The notes beneath the pieces are model-generated. The model searched no databases. It saw only the letters and a program-made list of their open reading frames with translations, and had not been told where the DNA came from. From assembly GCF_963662255.1 (NCBI RefSeq), contig NC_085059.1:11131234-11195233 (forward strand): a DNA stretch of 64,000 bases, in the 5' to 3' direction. Every line of letters begins with the position of its first letter. The first letter of the stretch is position 1. Shown here piece by piece: positions 1 to 51,580 of this stretch. The DNA is from Cinclus cinclus. Its lineage: Eukaryota > Chordata > Aves > Passeriformes > Cinclidae. The position numbers and the translations under genes are program-made.

Positions 1-169
1 CATCTTCCTGGTGGAATTCAGCTGTGCTCGACACAGCATGCAATGCTGTCTGCACTGGGGTTTGATGTGCTCATGGTCTGGAGAAAGAGATCAAGCTGAA
101 GCTGAGCTGTCTGGCAGGAGATGTACCATTACACATCAATCACTAGAAAGAAAAGGGGAATGAGGAATG

Positions 170-326
170 GGTTGCCCAGAGAAGATTTGGTTGCCCTATC
201 AGGGCCAGGTTGGACAGGGTTTGGAGCAGCCTGGTCTAGTGGAAGGTGTCCCAGCCCATGGCAGGGGGTTGGAACGAGATGAGCTTTAAGGTCCCTTCCC
301 ACACAATTTGCTATGATTCTATGATA
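170..326 (+). repeat. CR1 retroposon fragment
   Basis: The CR1 3' end is read on the plus strand: gttgcccagagaag, tctagtggaaggtgtccc, catggcagggggttggaac, aaggtcccttcc, finishing in gattctatgat, the CR1 terminal octamer. Confidence 0.92.
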
Positions 327-2587
327 ATAAGCCAGTAGTTAGCCTCTCTTTGTGGTCCATCAACTCTTAAGACATCAACATTTTGGACACTGTTTTAAAG
401 TAATTATATTGGATTCAGTGTGAAACTAAGAGTGAAACCCAAGGTAACACTCCAAATACAGAGGAATATAATACAGCAGCTAATATGGAACTATCTGCAA
501 AACAGGGCTGATGTCCAGCTGAGGAAAATTCATTGTTAATGCTCGGAACACCTTCGACAGGTACAGGAGGTGCTGGCCTGCAGGAGCAACTGTGCCAAAT
601 AGGATGAGGATTAAAAGTAGGAAATAGAACAGTTGTTCAAAAACTCCTATCACTCCAAAGTCCTAGCCAATGCCTTATTTGAAGAAAAAAAAAAGGGAGA
701 TGCCAGCCTGGTTCTCCTGCCTCTCCCAGCCCAGCTCTTGCTTTGCCAGCCCTCAAAGCAAATCCTCTGAAGAAATGATGAGCTTTCCTCGATAGAAACC
801 CCAGTTTCTGAAAGCCCATTAACAGTGAGTTTACTGTAGCCTTAAGTAAAACATTAAAAACTCTCCCTCTGCAATACTCCTTGCAGCAAAATCATCTCTG
901 GGTAACTCCACACCCTGCTTTGCTGTGCCTACAGGTGATTGCAGTGCCAGCTGTGTTTACACTCTCTTTTAAGAATAGCTGGAGAGCACGCAGCTCCTGG
1001 GCTGGGAGTTGATGTGGCCATCGGGCCATGCCTGGCATTACCTGTGTGCAACAGTGGGAGAAACCTGTGCTAACCTAGGAACTGGAGCTACGCTTCTGGA
1101 AATGCCAGTGGTCTGACCTTTGGAATTTGGGATGCTGTTTGTTTGATTTAGTGCTTGTCTTGTTTACGAGGCACAGCTGGCTCTCTGCCCTTGCTGTGCT
1201 CACTGCCTTCATCTGATGGCTTTGGACAAATGTCAAAGACTCCATAGACTGCTGAAGGTTAGTGCTGAAGTGCTTAATTTAAACAAGCCTGCCTCTTGGA
1301 TGTAGCAGTTTGCTTGGTAGGAACACCACACCAGGACTCTTTTTGTTTTTATTTTTGTTTTCTTCTAAAGTTAGTATTGTGAACTAGATTTTTTTTTCTT
1401 TTTCATGCATTTTCAGCTACAAACATTTGGAAAATATGACCCACAATCCTCATATTTCCTAAACTCAAGACATGGCATGCAAGAACCTTTTGTGCCATTA
1501 AGATGAGTTTCCACCTTTTTTCATGATTTTCTGGAATTTGGGACAAATAAAATCACAAGGGAAAAAACCCCAAAGATGGAAAGCTTGTTTAATAGCCAGT
1601 CACATCTGTGAGGACTCTTAAGTCACCTGAGCATCCTGTGCCAAGGTGCTGAGGATCATTAACAGCTGGGCTGCATGGTGATGACTTTTTGCTGTCACAG
1701 AACTGAGTAATGGGCATTAATTTAGCTGGTGCAGAGAGTAGATTGGGCCAAGAACTTAACAAATAGCACTGGTCCTGCCCAAACCATCCTGCTCTGCTTG
1801 TACAGGCTGTAAATCTCTCTGCACTGTTCTGGACAGCCAGAATTGTGAGTATTTTGGCCAAAGCATTAAGCTGGGCTGGACAGCCAGCTCACATTGCATG
1901 GGATAAAAAAATAAATTAATAATGTCAGGTCTGTATTTGCAGCCCCTTCATCAGATGGCCCCAGCCCAGGCTCAGCTCAGCCCCCATCACTCATGCATGA
2001 CCCACAGGTCAGCACCTTTGCATTTTGGGGGGCATCCTGATTTCTAGCAGACATGAGCAGAAGTAAGATTCCTACCTGCCTGTCACTGATCTCTGTTTTC
2101 AGGCTTACTAAAAAAAAAAACTTTATAGCCTTGATATTTTATTCTTTTAGAAACAAGTGTTAATAAAATAACCAAACAAACCCCCAACCCTCTTGTTGGA
2201 GGCAGGTTAAAAAAGAGTGACATTTCAGGTGTGTTTTCCCTCCACTAGCAGAGAGGAGCAGTCCATTCCTGGGCTTCCAGTGCTGGGCGGGGAATTCGCC
2301 TGGTCTTCAACACCACACACCATCACACCTTCTTGTATATAAAAGAAATACATGAGTTTTCCTGGTCTCCAGATGGAGAGATGTCCCTGTGTTTCATTTC
2401 AGACTACTTCAAAAAGTTAACAAGGGAAAGAATATAAATAAAATTCCCTTTCTGCAGAAGTGGTTGGGGAACTTGGCAGCAGCCAAGTGAGAGGGACACC
2501 ACAGTGACTGTCAAGAGGTGTGCCCACATCATGTCTGAAGCACCTCGTGCACAGGTGCACAAAGGGGAAAGGAGGTGTGAAACGTGG

Positions 2588-2736
2588 ATTGTGGATGTTC
2601 CATCCCTGGCAGTGTTTAAGGCCAGATTGGATGGGGCTTGGAGCAATCTGTTCTAGCGGAAGGCGTCCCTGCCCATGGCAGGGCTTGGAACAAGATGAGT
2701 CTAAAGTCTCCTCCAACTCAAACCATTCTCTGATGG
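2588..2736 (+). repeat. CR1 retroposon fragment
   Basis: The plus-orientation CR1 3' end includes ttaaggccagattggatggg, cttggagcaatctg, gaaggcgtccctgcccatgg and a degraded terminal octamer. The divergence is moderate. Confidence 0.9.
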
Positions 2737-3743
2737 TTAACTCTAGCAACAACAGCTAATGTTGTGGCAGCCCATGACTAGCAGAGGGGATGCACTTCTG
2801 TAGGTTGGAGGGGAGCTTGCCAGGCTGGGGAAAATGAGCTCTAGTGAGCAAATAGCAGCACTGGAAGAGCCAACTGTAAGATTGATCACTGTTTTCCATA
2901 ACTTAACCATGCTATAGGGGCTTTGGGCTTTTTGGTTTGTATTTTGTCGGCCCATGAGAAAATGTGCAAAGCAGTGAGTCAGGTGATTGCTGCTGTTTTC
3001 AGATGGGAATCCAATACAGAAAGCCAGTGCTGCTGCATGCCTTACATAATGCACTTTGTTAAGAAAAGCAGGATTTACCTTCAGGTCTTCTAAGAAAGCA
3101 ATTACTGGAGAGTGAGGCGCCGAGTCATAAGGGTACATGGCAGATTGGGAAATCCTTGGGTCCTGGGGGGGGTCAGTGAAGGGTGTCACCTATACCTGTA
3201 ACCTGAGAGACAGTCATAAAGCCTTGTACAGGGAGGGAAAAAGGTGGTCTTAGGGAAAAAAAATACAAAGGCATTATGGCATGCCCACATCTTTTATGAA
3301 TAACCAGATTATTGCACACGTCTCCCCAGACTCTATTCCTGTGTTCCTGTTCGTTTTGTTGACCTGCTGTAGGGTCATACAGGGAATTAGCCATTATCTC
3401 CTTACAGAATTGAGATCTTGACCTGTTTTATTTATGTTTCTTGTTTTACACAGCATCCAGCCCTCTACCAGGCACTCTGGCAATTAAGACCTAATCATGG
3501 TATAAATCAGTAAGTACCTGTCAACAGGTCACCAGGACTGGTGTTCCTCTTGGGCAAAGATGTGTTCGTGGAAGTCAATGTGGCAAAATGGCCCAAGGCC
3601 TTCAAGGCAGAGTATTTTTCAATAGCCCCTCATGAAGTCTCTTTTACAGGGGGAACAAATCCAGCCTGTCAGTTCCCATCCCCCACCCATTCTGCAGACA
3701 AGCCCATCAAAATATTTTGGTACTTTTGTTGATTTTCTTTAGT

Positions 3744-3770
3744 GATATATATATGTGTATATATATATGT
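3744..3770. repeat. TA-rich microsatellite
   Basis: A short run of alternating TA with two TG interruptions. Confidence 0.85.
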
Positions 3771-6700
3771 AAAGTATTAAATGATAAGAGTATGTTTACC
3801 ATCACAGATTCCAAATAAGCGAATTGTGAGTTGTGCTTCTAGTTTAAAAGTGGATGGTTTCTGAACAGGCACTTCCATTCAGAAAGTGAAAATATTGAGG
3901 GAAATACTAAGACAAAACAGCTTTTCTATCATACTGCTGTTTAACCTCAGTGATGAAAGGCAAGTGCATCTGATCTTGGCATGGGAGTCTTAGTAGCAAC
4001 CAAGGATTATTTTTCCCATTATTCTAGTGTCAGAACATCCTACTCACATATGATTGTGAAGGATAATGAAAAGGTCATTAATTAAATTTAGATCAATTAC
4101 AATGATTAATTAATAATTTAGTAACTAGGATTAAATGTGAATTGGCGGGGAACCAAAATTATAGTGAAAGAAATTGCCCACAAGAAAATATGGTCTCTTT
4201 TTGACAGAGTTGAAAGGCAAATATGAGTTGAAAGATTTTTTTGAGTATATATAAAATTTCTGTGTCAAAAAAAAAAGAAGAATAACAAATGTGCAGCACT
4301 TTAATGTCAGATTTGACTGTCATTGGAACTGTTCACAGGTAGTGTGGACAATCTAAATTATACTTCATTTTCTAAATATGATATATAACCATTAGGATAC
4401 TTTAGAAAAACATATCACCAGAACTTGGGCTGGAGAAGGAACAAGGGGAACATCTTTGGAAGGTCCAAGTGGGAATTTTTTCAATGGAATGCTATTCCAA
4501 TACTTTGCAACAAACAGGAAAAAGTGGGGTCTGTTACACATCTTTCACAGCCTATATATAAACCAGCCTCAAGAATATTTACCTGAACATACATATACAG
4601 TTGTTTGGTTTTTTATAATATTCTTAAAAAATAATATTTGCTTGATCTATGACACAATTAATGTCTCTATAGGGAAAACTTAACACAGGCAGAATAAAAT
4701 ACTCAAGTCATCATAGAAGGTAACATGAGAGCAGTGTTTGGCCTTGGTGAAATACATTTAGGATGGCTGCAATGAATAGATACAGCTTTGTTCAAGAAAG
4801 GAGCTGTGCATATTTAAAGGTACTTACGAAGCTGGTCTTCTCCTTTCTTTGACATGGGATATCTTTCCTAATGGGATGAGTACAAAATCATGGGCACCAT
4901 GCATTGCTAAAGGAAGGCTATGCCCATCTGTTTTACATGTCTGTGTTGCAGTGATGAAAGAGTCTCTTCTAACCCCTATGGCTCATAAGTGAAAGAAATG
5001 TAGGATTCAGCATATGGGTGTTGAAGGACAATTTCAAGGACTTAATGTTTAATGAATTCATATGATTCAGCTCCCTTTCTTCATGTGTTGGAACAGATTT
5101 TTATATTCTCTATAGAACTGAAATGGTGTGAAATACTTCAGATCTAGAGCCATGCTAAAATGCTGGTCTTCTGATAAAGTTAAACATTTCAAGCGAAGAT
5201 TGTCAGTGTTATTCTGTATCCTTCTTTCTTAAAATCCCTCTATGTGTGTTGTGGAATGGGTGACTTTAAGCAACTGTTGAGGAAAATAATTCTGACACCA
5301 CTACCTATCACTGCACATGTTCAAGGCCAGCTTTCTACAGGCTCTGGGCAACAAGGTCCTTGACAAACCAGGCTGGATCTTTCCAGAGGCCAGTGAGTGG
5401 TTCCAGTGCTACTGATATATACCTGCAGAGAGGTTTCACCCACCTGAAGATCCCATTTTCCAAGTGATGGTTACAGCTGCTTGGATGGCACCACTTCTTG
5501 CCTGGCTCTGCTGCCACAGCTGCTTTTGCTCTCGTTACTTCATGGTGATAGATATAGAAAGTCAGAAAAATGCAAACAGAAAAGTTTTTTATATCTTCCA
5601 AGTGTGAAAATAAATGGCTGTATGTTTTTACGGGAACTCGACTGAAATTTCTCAATGCCAGCTGTTGCATTCTTGGACAATTAACTGCTTTTGCATTAAT
5701 GTCTTTGCTCATACCTAAAAGATAATTGACTATAAACAAGTGTACTATAAATAGAAAGAAAAAAAAAAAACACAAAGAAAAATTGTTTCCTGGTTGTTCT
5801 GAAAAGAAATAGGCAAATTAAAGCTATGACTAGAAAACGAGTTTTCTATTAAAAATAACCTCTGTTATTTTAACTGTTATTTTATGAAGAATGAAGTGAT
5901 TCCAGTGCTCCTAAATATTTAATGAGACAAAACAATGATTTCCAGAAGTGTTGTTGTCTCTTGTGGGAATAGCCATAATGAATTCTCTGCCTGCAAAGAG
6001 TAGATTTTGCATATTGTTCCCGAACTGACCACACTGAGCTGTTGAAAGACTAATGCTGCCTTCTCAACAAAATTGTTTACATAAACTGACTTCCCCTGTC
6101 AGTTTTTTCCAGCTTTTTCCAGGCCTGGATGCGTAATGGCCTGGATATTTCATGGCAAATTTCTCAAAAACGATCGCACAAACATGCACTGGAAGAGTGC
6201 ATCATCCCATTGCCTTCAGTAGGACCAAGAGCAAAATGAAGCGCAGAAGCAAGGGAGGTGACAGTTACTATTTCTGTGATGCCTCCTTCAGAAATCACAT
6301 CAGCAAATCCTCTCAAAGCCATCCTGCAGAGAAAACTGATCAGTTTTCATTAAATCACTCTCCTAGGTTTCTCTGGGTTGAAAACTCCTCAGTAAACTGA
6401 TGCTTACTTTGTCTCATCATCCAAAGGGGAATGAATATTCAAAGGTGAGTAGTCCTCACTACTGCTGTCTCCCTGTGCTGGGGTGGGGTAGTTAGAACAT
6501 CCAGCAGGCAGGGGATGCAGGAAAGAAAAATGATTCTTGGGCATAACATAAAAGCTCCTCAGTACGAAAAGTCAAAATCTGTTTTGTTCTACAGAATTAT
6601 TAGGTTTCGTGGCTTGTATGATATCTCAGTGGAGATATTATTTGCTTCCCAGCATTTTTCTCATAACCACAAATCATACCCATAAATAAAAACATCCCTT

Positions 6701-6897
6701 CAAAACCACTTTCTATTAGCAGAGCATACCTTATATTATAAAACTTGCAAGTAGACCAGTGTTGTACCATGAAGCCTATACAGTGTTTTTTGTCTTTTTC
6801 TTGTTTTCCCAGTGTAAAAATATACAATGCTACTGCTCATTTCCTGCAGTGTAAAGGTCCAATTGGTCCTTGCCTGCTGAAGACTACTGCTGCCCTT

Positions 6898-44992
<38,095 letters not shown>

Positions 44993-46908
44993 TTACAAAT
45001 TACATCTGTCTCAATCAAACTCCCTGCACCCCTTTCCTGATGTGCCTTTGCTGTGGCATGAGGGCACTAAGATGGTCAGCAGGCCAGGCTGGCTGCAGTA
45101 GTTTATACAAAGCAGTCAGCAATAGGAGGACAAGCAAAGGCTCTCTGGCTTGAGATTATCTGGGCTTGTTTCTCTAGAATACTCCTCCCAAAGTCTTTTG
45201 AAAAGGTACAAGAATGAGTCATGTTTGTTCCCTGAAGAAGAATAATTAAGGTCAGACTGCTACCACTGAAATATAGATAAACCTAGTTTCAAATTACCCA
45301 AACACTGGAAGTCACCAAGCATGAAAACTTGTTTACTAAACACAGTCACATATGGCACCTCAGATGCAGATGTCCTAAAAAATAAAAGCTTTCTAATATT
45401 TTATTTAAATAAAACCCCCAGTTACTTTGACTTACACGTGCCACACAAGAAACTCCTGCGGCGGCAGCAGACCTTACTGAAAACCTCACCACCAGCTCTG
45501 AAACCACACTATGTCACATTGTTTTTTTCTGGCCAATGACACCAGATGTGGCTCCATCTTTTGTCCTGTGTGGTGACACAGAAAGGACAGACCTGATACC
45601 AGAACTACCCTGGGTACAGATTGCTGTTATGGAGCATTTTGGCAGCAGTGAGGCAGTGCCTGGGAAGTCAGGCCACATTGTCCAAACTCCTGTAGCCACA
45701 GCTTTTTAATTTACATGATGGCTTTTGCTTCTTCTCAGTCCCAAGCTCTGCAATTATTAAACTATATTGCATGAAAATGATGAAAACTCATCTTTCAAGG
45801 CAATGGCCCATTGAGAGGAATAAGGAGTGTTCACAGCTGGTGTTACTTTGCTTTAGCCAACTCCAAAACCTGGGCTGGGGAATGAAACAAGCTTTCTCAG
45901 CACCAATACTTTTCCTTCCTCATGTCCACTAGCAACAATGGCAGTAAAACAGAGATGAAAGAGACTGATGCTGCCTCACTCAAGGCCACGTACTTTGGGA
46001 AAAACCACTTCAAGCAGTGGTGGCACTGTAAAATGACACAGAGGGTCAGGTTACCCTGACCCATCAACTGATAAAATTACTCTTCATCCTGTACACTTAG
46101 CTCACAACTCTGTCATTACATCCCCCACGGATCTGAATGTCACTTGCATGGGAAAAAAAATGAAAAAAAACCAGGCAACATTTGCAAGCACTATTTTCTA
46201 CCTTTTCACATATCTTCTGATTAAAAAATTGCTTTAACATCTCGTGAGTGGCCAATGTCTTAAATCTGTCACTAAAATATTCAGCCTATTTCAGCAGCCT
46301 TGGGCAGCCTGGACAGACTCAGTGCTCTGGTACAGCAATTGATTGTGAAGAATTAGTGGAAAACTTGCTTGTGAAAACATACTCCAGCAGCTAGGTGCCC
46401 CTCTTCTGCTTCTTACACCTAAGTGAGAAGCTAATGTGTCAAAAAGTGTATTCAGCACTATGGATCTGAGGCTGACTTTGGGCTGCAGGGTCCATACAGC
46501 ATTGGTGTGTCTGCCAGCAGTGAGCATTTCTCCCACTTAAAATTCCCAGTGGTATTTCAGGAAGAATACAAACTGTTTTCAATAAAAGGTAACTATAGTT
46601 TTTATAGATGATTGATCAAAATTATGAATATTTGACTAATGTGATGCTACTCTTTGTGTTATGGTGGCTCCCAGAGGTATTACATGAGAAGACTGACACA
46701 GTCTGACCATCAAACCTTAAAAATCAAAAGGGGAGATGAAAGAATATTGGGAAGAAGAACATTACCCATTTAAGATCACTGAGCGGGTTACCAACTAAGA
46801 TGGGAAGTCATAACACATGACTAAATTGCACTGCCTTCAGGTACCCCATGGAAGAAATCAGGGATGTAGCAACTCAGGGGCAATGGGAATAGAGATGTCC
46901 GAGGGAAC

Positions 46909-47080
46909 CATTGAATGGTTTGGGTTAGAAGGGACATTAATGACCATCTTTGCAACCTCTGCCATGAGCAGGGACAACTTTCACTCGAGCAAGCTGCTCC
47001 AAGCCCCATCCAACCTGGCCTTGGACACTTCCAGGGATGGGGAGTCCATCCCACCATCCTCATCAAGCTGCCTGAAGCAT
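46909..47080 (-). repeat. CR1 retroposon fragment
   Basis: Minus orientation: gaatggtttgggttagaagg, ccatgagcagggac, agccccatccaacctggcc, ttccagggatgggg. Confidence 0.92.
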
Positions 47081-49312
47081 GTAAACAGCATATAGGGCCA
47101 ATAATGTAGTTATTTTCCATATAATAAAGAGCTTCTTTTAATGAATAAAATATTTGGAGTGCACTTGACAAGACAAAGAACTGATAATTACAATGATTTG
47201 TAGCATGCAGTAGGGCTAATGAGGACATCTCTCCTTGAGAAGAAATTAAATAGAGGGCCATTCATTTACAAGAGAATTGTTTTTCCATCTTACTGCTGTT
47301 TTCCTTAATTCACTCTGCTTTTTTTCATGGTGCCTTGAGCTCCCTGGATCATGCTGGGTTTCCATAAACTCCTTCAGCAATGTTTTTTCAGTGCTCTCTT
47401 GCACTGGAATTTAATGCTTCCTGCCCATCTTTATGAAAAATTGCTAAAGAGGCTTTAGCTTTTCCTTTTTAGAGGCACAGTAATGAAAAATACATTAACT
47501 TTTAATTAAAAAGGCACCTTGCACAGCTGCCATTCTTGAATGAACCATACAAGGCCAAGAGATGAGTTTTTTATGTTAAAGCATGTAATTAGCACAGATC
47601 ACTTTAACAATACACACTCCTTTTTAGAGTATTTCTATGGAGTATATTTGACAGCATCTTATTACGAGTACATCTGAGGGACTGTTATTAACATCTAAAA
47701 CTCCTTCTACTAATACAGAATTATTTTGTGAGGTTTCAGTTATTGCTTTTTTGTTTTCAATAGAAAAGAAAACCTTATACAAGCAAGTGTATTGGAGAGG
47801 AAACAGGATTCTCTAAGATGTTGTGAGGGATGAGCTTTTAAAAACTCTTTTTAAAGACTCAATATTGTATTAAGTTACATAACTTAGACACTGCTGCTAT
47901 TGTTTATATGTAAAAATTATTCAAATCACCATAATGATTTTGTGTAGAGTTTTTAGATTAAGTATTGAACACTGTTCATTTTATTTTTAAAAACCTTTAG
48001 GAGATAAAAGGTTTTTTACCATGGGTATAAAACTGAACAGATCAAATAGGCAATATTCAAAGGGTGCTCATTTGCAGAAGAACACAAGCTGTTTGGGCCT
48101 AATATCAAGTAGTGTTATGTTCATTTGGAAATCCTGCAGGATGATGCATGCAAACCATTTTTCTACATTCCATAGGTTCAATCCTTGCTGACCATAGTTA
48201 TCAAGTTGTGTCAAACCTGATAGTCTACTCTGGGATTTTAGCTGAAGTAGCTCCTCAGCTTATTCCAGCTGGAAATAAGTTCCTGCCAACTATTCTGCCA
48301 TCAGAGAGATGCTATCATCAGAAAATGGGATGTTATCATTCTTCACTCAATTTTTAATGGTTCCAGACAGGGGTAAAGCCTTTGTAATGATCCCCTTTAA
48401 AAAGGAATTGATGCAAGCATGTGTCTGTGTATCAGAGGACCAGGACTAATCCCTAATCATGTAGATGAAAGCACACCAAATGTGGAACAAAATCAGGGTC
48501 AATGAAAGGCAACCAGGACACCAGAAACTCTCCACTGTTGATGGCAGCAGCTCAGTGCCTGAACACTGTTTGATTCAGGAATTAGGGCAGTGCCACCTTC
48601 AGACCCATCTGTCTTATTCAGAAGGGAAAGGGATCCCTCCCTGCGTGCTGGGGGTTAGTGCCAAGGGGTTATTCAGAGGAGGGACCACTCTTGTCCATCC
48701 TCTCCCACTTTTCCTGCCTGGTATGATATTCAGCCTGAAGCACTGAGCACCTTCGGTGACTCAGTTGTCACCATCTTGTTTTTACATTAAATTTCTTGCA
48801 ATACCAGGTCCCACGGTGACATGTGACAATGTGAAGCCTTAGTAATTCCTTTCCTTGTAAAAAAGAGTGAAGATATTGCTGAACATTTTCCTCTGTTCAT
48901 CCTCCTCTCCAGTGTTATTTAAGGTGCTAAGTTGGAGTTACACTGAACCTTCACAAGCTGTGCATACTAATGCAGCAGGTACTACCTGTTGTGCTGGTTA
49001 TCATGGAAATCTTTTTCTCTGCTGTCATTTTCAGCCCACCAAAAGTAATCATAAATTCACAATGAAAAATAATTGAGGCCATTACAGGGAGCAACCTGAA
49101 ATGAACATCTATGGAAAAATATGTTGGGCACCTGCCTTTGCTTGTGCTGCACTACCTACAGAAACAGGTTTCACACTTTAAATAGTGCTTAATATCATTA
49201 ATGAGATCCGTTTCCTTAAATCTAAAGGAAATACACATTTTAATGCCTTGTTGCCAGCTTTAATTGCCGCTACAGTTGTGCATGGATATCTTGCCTTGCT
49301 GAAACAGAGTAT

Positions 49313-49562
49313 TGTAGAATTTCAGAATGGTTTGGTTTGGAAGATCATCTCACTCCAATCTCTTGCTGTGGTCAGGGACACCTTCCACTAGAGCAGGTTG
49401 CTCAATGCCCCATCCAACCTGGTCTGGAACATTTCCAGGGATGGGACATCCACATCTTCTCTGAGAATCCTATGTTAGGGCCTCACCACCATCACAGGAA
49501 GAATTTCCCCATAATATTTAATTTACTCTTGTTCTATCGCTTAGATCCTGCTTATGAGACAA
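49313..49562 (-). repeat. CR1 retroposon fragment
   Basis: Minus orientation: gaatggtttggtttgg, gggacaccttccactag, atccaacctggtctgg, cctcaccaccatcacagg, then ttctatcgcttagatcctgc, the more 5' part. Confidence 0.92.
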
Positions 49563-51470
49563 GGCAATACTTTCAAAATCCTGTAACTCATCTTCAGAAG
49601 GGAGACAATTAACCAAAACATAACTTTGTTTGATGTTCAACAGGAGAATGACTTTCAAAGAAGGTCTCCAGCACTGATTCTTGCCCTCAAATTAATGCAG
49701 AAAGTTTGTGAACTGAAGCATGGGTAACACAGTCCTAAATACATTGTGTTTCTCCAGCAGTGGTTCAAGTCAAGGGTGATTTAATGGGATGGAAACTTTA
49801 GTGTCTACTTAATTCTCCAAGTCCTGCAGCTGTGTTTATGCACTGCATTAGTAAAATTGTTTATTGCCTTGTGGCCATGAAGGTCAGTAGTGATTTTAAC
49901 ATTTGTTTCAACAGATAAAGGAGTTCTCTAGCTGAACACATTCTCAGGTGAGGAGTTAACTGAATCAAGAAAATAAAAACAATTAATAGAACATAGTTAA
50001 AAACAGTATATACCTTTTATAATTACTCTTTTCTCCAATAATTTTGATGAGATGTATTTGACTTTTCATAGAGTTTGGAGAAATTTTAGACCCTCTTAAA
50101 ACGGAGCGAACTGCAGCTAATTGATTTTAAAATGACTTGTGTTATATGTGAGATGCATTTCTAAATGTGCAACTGAAGGTAAAGTTTGGCCAGCTAAGGA
50201 GGGACTCCAGTGATACTGCTGGGGACACACTAGGATGGGATGTCATCTTGTTAGTCACAGCAGGGAGAGGCTAAAAGCCTCTAAAGTAAAGGGTGAATCC
50301 ATAAAACATTGTATAATATGCTTATAAATTACTTATGTTAGGATTTGATTTAGTTTCTACCCTACTCTATAGACCAAATTAATGAACTAATAACAACCTC
50401 AGAACACAAATTACCCTGAGTTTTCATGCCTTTGCAAACCTCTCCCACTGGCTGTTTCTAGGACTACGTCTAGAAGAAACACTGACATGCCATTCCATTT
50501 TGCTGGTTATTAAGGTTCAGCAAGCTGGTCTTACCCAGACACATTTGACATCTTCTCACCTGCCCAGAGTCAGGTGAAAGGATTATCCATCACCCAGTGA
50601 AAAAAACTCCATTTTCTGAATGCCAACTTAGAATTAGAGGAAAGCCAGTCACGCTACTAGAATTGTTTATGTTATTATTTAACAACCTTAGAGTCCTTAA
50701 TGAACATGATTAAAGTTGTTCACAACTAATGAACCCAGAGAATTCCTACAGCTCCCACATCAGTTCAGTGCAGGTGACTGGGATGAGATTTCTCTCTTTA
50801 TAACCTGTGAAAAACACTACCAGGAACTGACTCTGCCTCTGGCCACCCTTGGTGTGACCCACTACTGCCCAGCTGCCACTGTGGGACATCTCAGGAGCTT
50901 GGTGTCCCTCAAAAAGACATACCTCTAAGGATTGCAAGCTTAATTAATGTGAACAGGAAAATGATTTATAAAGCTGAACAGAAATGTTCCCGTCTCAGCT
51001 TTATTTTGTAACTGCAATAATTCAGGTTCTTAATGCAAATTATAAATCCTCAGGACCTTTTGTGAGCTACTTCAGAAAGCATTTTATTGTAAATTCTCTA
51101 CTAAATTACTAATGCTGTTTTTTAAGTCATAAAAAGGTATAGTTATGTATCTAGCAGAATTTGTACCTGAAGCACTCTTCTGTCATTACTCTTGATGGCC
51201 ACAGGCTATGACTGCCCAGGGCAGGTCCCAACCCTACATTTGAAGCTAAACCCTGTCTTGTTGTGGAATTCAAAATAAATGTGTGTGCAAATCCCCATGA
51301 GACTCAGCTCTGGTGTGGTGGCAAAGACACTGCTTCTCATCCCTATCTAGTCCAAGTCACCGTGACTTAGAACAAATGTAAGAGAAAAACAGCTATTGAA
51401 ATAATTGAATATTATGATACTTTTTACTTTTCTTCAGCAACTCTGTCCATAATATGCTGTTGATGACATT

Positions 51471-51580
51471 TCATAGAATGGTTTAGGTTGGAATAGACCT
51501 TCAAAGCTCATCTTGTCAACCTCTTCCCACAGGCAGCGGGAACAAACACAAACAAGTTCCACTAGACCAGGCTCCTCAGA
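51471..51580 (-). repeat. CR1 retroposon fragment with an internal insertion
   Basis: Minus orientation: tcatagaatggtttaggttgg, ctcatcttgtcaacc, cccacaggcag, then an unusual gggaacaaacacaaacaag before ttccactagaccaggc, where the consensus reads only ggacacc. Confidence 0.87.

Larger units (their letters stand above)
1..6897. other. FSTL4 3' UTR and 3' flanking DNA
   Basis: No coding gene is recognised. The part nearest 6897 must be FSTL4 3' UTR. The remainder is AT-rich unique sequence with two CR1 pieces and a short TA microsatellite at 3744-3770. Open frames here are short and lack family motifs. From mammalian synteny the next gene to the left would be expected to be HSPA4, but none of it is visible. 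Confidence 0.6.

Noticed and set aside
46821..47261. 146-codon minus-strand open frame
   Set aside because: Most of it is the antisense reading of a CR1 3' end, with no protein motif.
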